Of a stretch of 64,000 nt of DNA, positions 58,291-64,000 are shown piece after piece (position 1 is the first letter of the stretch; every line of letters starts with the position of its first letter). The translations under genes were made by a program, and so were the position numbers. The notes beneath the pieces are model-generated. The model saw nothing but the letters and a program-made list of their open reading frames with translations, was not told where the DNA came from and did no database searches. Source of the stretch: Phlegmacium glaucopus (lineage: Eukaryota > Basidiomycota > Agaricomycetes > Agaricales > Cortinariaceae); NCBI GenBank assembly GCA_015039465.1, contig MU130362.1, positions 324,667 to 388,666 on the forward strand, given 5' to 3'.

Positions 58291-59159
58291 AAAGCACAGC
58301 CACCTCAAAAAACCACTTAATTACCATTTTTATGATCAAAATTCATTCACTATATATTCCTGTGATGCTATAATACATTTATCATACAAAAGAAATCATC
58401 CAGGATGATGCAGAACTGAGTGAGCAAGCTATGTTTCAAGTGTTTCACACTTTGTCACGCATTTGGCAATGTGACGTGACGTAACACTGCCAAATCCGTA
58501 ATAGGCATTGCCCACCACCAATGGTAATGACCGGTAATGACCGGTAAACAAACCGTGGTTTAACCAAATATGGTATGGTACGGTACGGTTACGGCGGTTC
58601 CCGGTATACCGAGCCTTTCTGAGCCTTTCCGATTCCACAGCTCAAATATTGTAGTGTCTCTGCGTATTTTACTCATTTTTCTTTTCTGGAGAAGTGATAG
58701 ACTACTACTTGTCATTTATACATATTTCCCTCTTTTTTAATGCTTCAACTTAGGCCTACCCCCTGAGCATTGTGCAAGCCTGGCTGATGCCTTAGGTCAA
58801 AAATTCCATGTTTCAATTTCCAGCTGGTAAAAAAATGCCAAAGAAAATTGGGTTATACTTTGTGATATATTGAGTTAATTTTCCCTTAAAATATTATAAA
58901 CATCACCCAAGGAAAGTTGCAGAAAGGCAAAACAATGAGATGTATCTGGATCATTAGTAAATTTGTATACAATTATTTATTTGGACTAGTCACATTTTGT
59001 ATTAAACTGTAACCCTCTTAAATTCGGTCAGCCGCCTCGGCAGTTCCGGAAAACCGTGGATTTCCATAATTACCACGGTTCCGTACCGAATGGTACCGGT
59101 AACTAAAGTACGGTAAAATCCGTGGTATTACCTAAACCAGGCTAGTCCCTAGTAAAAGC

Positions 59160-59562
59160 CGATCGGAATTCTGGCTCCTTTAACACCGACCTCTACTTTT
59201 GTACAACGGAAAATATGCGTTCATAATACACCCGATTTCTTATTCCTTTATCCAAAAGGCTTCTTTTCATTATACAGATAAGTCTGGAGCATTTATCTGT
59301 AGCTACAAAACTGAGTGAGTAATTATCCCGAATTCCGTTGCAATGGCAAAAGTGCTTACTAAGCACCACACGACCTGCAACGCCATCCCTAATAAACCAT
59401 CACTTTTCTTCAAATTTTCCAGCCCGCGGTTGGGCAGCCGCATCTACACGCGTTTTTCTACAGGTTTACCAATACGAGAAGACATAAATGTAGTAAAAAT
59501 CAAAGATCTCTAGCTAATAATTTACTATTTTTTTTCGCTGGCCGATTCCGCCGCTGTACGTA
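59160..59562. other. Spacer between the two hAT-like elements
   Basis: About 400 bp of unique sequence, no gene recognised. It carries the left target-site copy of the next element at its right edge. Confidence 0.45.
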
Positions 59563-59570
59563 ATAGAGGC

Positions 59571-60200
59571 TAGGGCTGCCAACCGGCCCCGTCCTGGACG
59601 GTTCACGGGTACCGTCTCACGGTGACGGATGCCGACCCGACGAGATTCAAAACTTGAATATTCACGGCCGTGTTTCAACGGTCCGTGAACCGTCTTTACC
59701 CGTCTCAAGACGGCCGTGGACGGCCGTACACGGGTAGCGGGTGTATACTGAACGAGAAATGCAAAAAAAGTCAATTTATTCAAAAATCGTGTTAATATTT
59801 CCCTCTCAAATAAATCTGGGAAGTCAGGGGAGCTATTCTCCGACCTATTTACACCAATTATTAGTGCTAAAAAACAAATTAAATATAAATTAAATTAAAT
59901 ATTTGGCTTCAGTCCCAACAATTTGGTCATCAACCAGCTTAATTGTGGGTTTCATAGAATTTTTATTCCAGATTACATATTCTGTAGCTTTGTAGACATT
60001 TTTAACTGTGCGAATATTTCAAGTAAAATGAATTTTCTCCTTGTTTTACCGTGTACGGCCGTCACGGCCGTCTTTATACCGTACCCGACCCGACCGACCT
60101 TTGGATTTCAAAAAAGACGGCCGTCTGTACACGGACCGTCACCCGTCACTGGGTTGATTTTAGACGGCCGTCCCCGTGGACGGGACGGTTGGCAGCCCTA
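59571..60200. mobile_element. hAT-like MITE, 630 bp
   Basis: Perfect 8 bp direct repeats ATAGAGGC at 59563-59570 and 60201-60208 flank inverted ends: TAGGGCTGCCAACCG on the left, the reverse of GGTTGGCAGCCCTA on the right, extending imperfectly over about 23 bp. Both subterminal regions are packed with ACGGCCGT motifs (59665-59735 and 60055-60175), likely transposase-binding sites. The middle is AT-rich. No transposase, so non-autonomous. Confidence 0.92.
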
Positions 60201-60208
60201 ATAGAGGC

Positions 60209-62704
60209 TCTGCACAACTGTAGGTAGTAGTAATGCTAGCAATAGCCACCTTTTAATAATAGTGTCATTGTACGATATGAAAAAGGTGCCTCAAGGTAGG
60301 GGGAATTGGCTGTTCGACACTCGGGTTTTTGGCGGTGGTTAAGGCTTCTATTTCCTTAATAGTATAGAATTCCACTTTCGAATTGTTCCATGAGTTTCCC
60401 ATGTGTTCTTTCCCTTTCCTTCCCATCCATCGTTCGTCCTTGAGTCGTAAACACATGATATCCTTCACCTCCGCCGTCAGCGGATACCGTGACCCTGAAT
60501 CTCCTTCGTTTGGCTGTCGGTTCAATTTCGCCCAGGAAAAGCCAATATACCCATCGCAGTTATCACGACTGCGGACGCCTCACCGACACTCTGGAGAGAC
60601 TGGTTTAATCATTACTGCACAACGTCAGATGTTGATACCCAAATACTGCTTTCAGATGATAAGTTGATAACGTTAACTGCCTTGTCTTGCTTGTCTTGTC
60701 TTCTCGTCGTCTCCATTTTCCGTTCCCGTTTTCATTGTGTGCCCTCGTCATACAAGCGAGTTCCTCATAGTATAAGCTTCTATTAACACCACCTCTTGTT
60801 ATTCTCTTGGTTATCTCAACTCTTTTGCGATCTTCTGCTTACGTGTGACGCTGGTGACACTGAATAACAATGCTATGGATCTTGATCATATGGAAGTTCT
60901 TTCTGATGACTCAGGAAGCCATTACAGCATGTTTCAACGAGGGGTGCTAATTAACCAGCTGCTGCCTTAAGTCGCATGTACCCAATCTATTCGAAGTCGT
61001 TATGCAACATATAAGGTAGTGGGCCAGTACTACGGTCGGCCATAAGCTTACCGCATTATACACATTTGGTGGGGTATAGATGAACGGCTATGTAGCACCA
61101 CGTTCAATGGATTCCCCCCGACAACGTGAAAGTAATATTAGGATCATTTTGCGATATGAAAAACGGCCGTCCTAAGATTCCTATTTTGGCTATATACTTT
61201 TGGTGGTATGTAGATGAGTAGCATCACAGCCTAGTATAGTCCTAGTGACTAAGTATTTAAATCTATCCACCGCCTTCCTTGTCAAATTTTCATTTAAAAT
61301 TCCAAAATTGAAATGGGTGACTTTCCATAAGGCCAACTTGAAATTTCAACTCATAAATTGTCCCTTTCCGAGGTGCCGCATGGTAGCGCTCTTCAAGAAT
61401 TTCTAAACCTTATTGTCCTGAACATTATATTCTCCAATATAAAGTCCTTGATGCCGGCCAATGCAGGCCTTCACATTATCAACCAATTTCTTGTTTCTTG
61501 TTCTTTTTTTTCCCACACTGGTGAGCTCCATCCCTTCAAATAGCGTTTCTATTATCGAAAAGTTTGGCCAAGCTCAAACGATGTAAATCAGCAGCTGAAG
61601 GTCGCCTTTACTTATCTAATGATATTGATAACCCAATCTGGAATCAAGTTATAACTTAGATAATTGTTCAGGGCGATCTGGTTCACATAGCAAAAAGCTA
61701 TTCGAAATAATAAGGTCATGTTATTTAACCTTATGGAAAATTACTCGATGATTTTCAAGGGTTCTTCATGATGATCGAAGCTGCTCTTTATATTAAATTA
61801 TAACAATAGGAACAATCGATTAATTATCTTGGAGACTGCTGACTGGGTTACATTGTGCAGTCTGCGGTAGTGCGTCGGCTTATGATGTCATAGGCCTGGG
61901 CCCTGTCCTCAAGGCCTGTGAGACGTATCCCCACATACACCCTACACCTATATCAAACAGTTGATTCAACCTTTTGAATGTTAGTGGGCTACTATCTTTG
62001 CTCAGTTTGCTCTTGTCACAATTTATCAATGTTAGGGACTGCCATCAATGATCGGTCTCGGGTCCATGAAAAATGGCGGTCGGCCCGGCTGATAAAAATC
62101 AAATTTGCGAACCTTTATCTACCTTTATTGGGATTATTCAAATGGCACAGGACCAAATTTGTACCAAAATTAGGTTCACGGTTCAGCTGATGCTTACTAA
62201 CACAGCACGATCATGGAATTACTTCTCTCACCATTTACCTCATTGTTTCCACCCCACTTGCCTCAAGAAATAACGTCTGCTACAAGATAAGTACATTCGG
62301 TCAACATTCGGTGGCCTATTATATATAAGTATATGATACCTGGGAGATTTTCTCAGCGTGAATCTGAATGCATATGTAACTGCCCTTTCAGTGCTGGTTT
62401 TTACGACGCGCTTCAACCAGTCACACTGTGACGCATGTGTCTGCGTGACTTCGCCCCCGAGTACAGCCACTAGCCAACTACTAGCTGTCGCGGCATTTCT
62501 TACAAAGTCTTCTGTTATTCTTTTGGGATCAGCCACGAAACTTACTCGTGCCCGTCTCCAAAATTAGCCCCAAAACGAGGTTGAGTTGTTTACCGCATGT
62601 CATTTCATTTCCTTGAACGCGACCTGATATATAGTGGCTTAGTGCATAGTAATCCATGCCTTGATAACCTTCCATCCTCGTCCTCATATTATACTTCCGC
62701 TAGT
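60209..62704. other. Duplicated non-coding stretch of unit 2
   Basis: It aligns with about 46915-49369 of unit 1, with many small indels. No frame is conserved between the two copies. A TATA-like gatatatagt lies at about 62626-62635 upstream of the small gene. Confidence 0.55.
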
Positions 62705-63321
62705 ATGGCTGTGGTCGAAAGAGACATTTTGGTAGAGGGAACTATTGTCAACCCGTCCCCTGGGCCCACAGGTCTAGGATCTGAGGAGACGACAAATTCT
62801 CCCCAGTTGAATTATGACGTCAATGAAGATGGTCGTCAAATACACAAGACATACCACATCCATAATTTCGGCACGGTGTATATGGACTCGCTCAACTCTC
62901 ACAGTGTCACGATGGAAAATTGTGCTAATAATGATGTTCGACGAGTTACTTGTTCGTCTTTTCCTCTCACTTTTGTCCTTGCACTAAGTCGGCCATGTCA
63001 TATTATTCAGATAATTGTCCTAAAATTATTATGGACTGCGAGTTGAACAGCGATAACATCATACATTCGCAGTCCCATGCAGCTTTCAATGGTAAGTGCG
63101 CAGCTTACACCATCTCCCATCACGCATCTTGAATATCCCTTTGTCTTCTAGGTCTTCCAACGGACACCCCTGACTCTCCTCACACTCGCATAACTTATAC
63201 ATCATTCTACGTGGACTGCGTTATGATGTTCTCGTGGGCCAGCTTGGCTGTCGCTTGTCTGGCGTTCTTTATCATGAATTTTTCCTGGCTTTCAAGCTGT
63301 TGTATTGAGGAAAGGACGTAG
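62705..63321 (+). CDS. Unrecognised small protein with a C-terminal membrane segment, copy 2
   Basis: Three exons: 62705-62951, 63011-63091 and 63152-63321, with introns of 59 and 60 bp. It begins MAVVERDILVEGTIVNPSPG, has QLNYDVNEDGRQIHKTYHIH, GTVYMDSLNSHSVTMENC, MDCELNSDNIIHSQSHAAFN and the C-terminal helix VMMFSWASLAVACLAFFIMN, ending CCIEERT, so it is a little longer than copy 1. Codon-level differences from copy 1 keep the frame and all splice signals, with in-frame indels, which supports a real gene. No known family. Immediate neighbours are non-coding. Confidence 0.7.
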
Positions 63322-63996
63322 GCGGCCTCTTTTTAAAAGTCAAGTGTGCCGGTGGATATCCGAATATTTACTATGCAGGCTAATAATATTATTCAACAGG
63401 TGTTTTATTTGGTTATTGTTGTGGCTACCAGGTACGATGTTTACTTTCTTTTTACACTATTACCACATGTATTATCATTATCTACGTTTTCAATAATAAT
63501 GATGCTGGTTTATAAACAGTCTTGAATGAAGTCAGGCAGTGATTTTATTCACATCGGTCGTCGACGGTAGGGCGGCGCGTGTTTGGGTGGTCAGTTTCAC
63601 GGCCTGTAATGCTGCGCTGTCAAACAAGTTGGATTTGGTGAACAAGCCCTAAATGCTATCAAAGTTGCTCCGGCATATCTCACACTTGTGGTGGACGGAA
63701 GTCACAAAAAAGGGGAAACCACTGCGTGGCTTGTTCTCTACCTCAGAAGCAATGTCTTCCGGAGCAGGCTACAAGGTAACTCGCGATGGCTTAGCACCCA
63801 CTCCTTTAAATTCGACTTGAGTGCATTTGTAATATTGCGTGTCGAATACCCACAAGTCAATTAGATAGCAAGGCTAATGGTTAGGTTACAGTTTAGTTAG
63901 ACAACTTCATTCAATTGACGCGTACTTGTCACTCCCGGACCGTAGAATTCTCCAAATAGTACAACGTAGTGTTTCTAGAAACAGCCATCCTATTAT
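63322..63996. other. Right flank of unit 2, window end
   Basis: It aligns with 49953-50475. It contains an open frame without ATG on the plus strand (about 63619-63864, including KVAPAYLTLVVDGSHKKGET) that unit 1 lacks through deletion. No recognised family. Confidence 0.4.
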
Positions 63997-64000
63997 TTTA

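Larger units (their letters stand above)
56717..59151. mobile_element. hAT-like non-autonomous transposon, about 2.4 kb
   Basis: Flanked by a perfect 8 bp direct repeat GTAAAAGC (56709-56716 and 59152-59159). The termini are inverted: the left starts TAGGGACTAGCATGGT, and the right end reads back as TAGGGACTAGCCTGGT. An 8 bp target duplication with TAGGG ends is the signature of hAT elements. The inside has a hairpin of about 160 bp arms (56947-57268), diverged tandem repeats of about 170 bp (57290-58290), and many ggtaccg/accgtgg motifs near 58550-58620 and 59060-59130. No transposase frame is present. Confidence 0.88.
42763..63996. repeat. Large tandem segmental duplication, unit about 9.8 kb
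   Basis: Unit 1 starts near 42763 and unit 2 near 52545, both directly after ctttgccaaagta; the sequences to the left of that block are unrelated. The units align through the GH31 gene, its upstream flank, a non-coding stretch (46.9-49.2 kb with 60.2-62.6 kb) and the small tail-anchored-protein gene, to at least 50475 and 63996. Unit 2 is longer because of two hAT-like insertions and a 250 bp insertion. The right end of unit 2 lies outside the window. Confidence 0.88.

Noticed and set aside
1..63996. CRISPR array, operon structure or bacterial-type regulatory sites
   Set aside because: No regularly spaced identical repeats with unique spacers; the gene architecture is eukaryotic with introns throughout.

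Overview
The window reads as nuclear DNA of a mushroom-forming basidiomycete (Agaricomycetes). The grounds are genes cut by many 45-75 bp GT-AG introns, compact intergenic spaces, and families typical of that class: a DUF6534-type seven-helix protein, a second agaricomycete seven-helix family, an APH-like kinase, an F-box/LRR protein, a TPR-CHAT protein and a casein-kinase-I-like fragment. No species is claimed. Exon boundaries were worked out by eye and most are inferences.

Left half (1-26 kb), mostly single-copy genes: a partial APH-family kinase (1-1126, -); a DUF6534-like membrane protein in about ten exons (2466-4535, -); TYR1 prephenate dehydrogenase (5384-7105, -); an F-box/LRR protein (7237-8499, -); a mitochondrial DEAD-box helicase of the MSS116 type (10416-12719, +); a membrane-anchored pepsin-fold protease (about 13123-15590, -); a TPR-CHAT protein (about 17111-19990, -); a SET-domain protein (21728-23650, -); and a Ser/Thr-rich single-pass membrane protein (24208-26012, +).

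Middle (26-42 kb): three tandem paralogues of a DUF7702-like seven-helix protein (28225, 31075 and 33612, all +). The first two lie in a roughly 2.9 kb direct duplication. The second unit carries a 363 bp TA-flanked MITE whose empty site is preserved in the first. Two identical intron-containing tRNA-Glu(UUC) genes face each other at 34961 and 39500, flanking a disordered hypothetical protein. A second seven-helix membrane protein lies at 40068-41150 (-).

Right third (42.7-64 kb): one large tandem segmental duplication with a unit of about 9.8 kb. Unit 1 starts near 42763 and unit 2 near 52545, and unit 2 runs off the window. Each unit has a GH31 alpha-glucosidase-like gene on the minus strand and, about 3 kb upstream, a small three-exon gene for an unrecognised protein with a C-terminal membrane segment. 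The GH31 copy in unit 2 is clearly decayed. Both GH31 copies carry an internal tandem duplication of the exon holding the catalytic WIDMNEPS motif. Unit 2 also holds two hAT-like insertions with perfect 8 bp target-site duplications, at 56717-59151 (with a large hairpin and 170 bp tandem repeats) and 59571-60200. Unit 1 ends in fragments of a casein-kinase-I-like gene and a GH3 beta-glucosidase.

There is no sign of a co-ordinated gene cluster. The most unusual content is the duplicated right third: the unknown tail-anchored protein pair, the internally duplicated GH31 exon and the nested transposon insertions, where duplicate copies serve as mutual empty-site controls.
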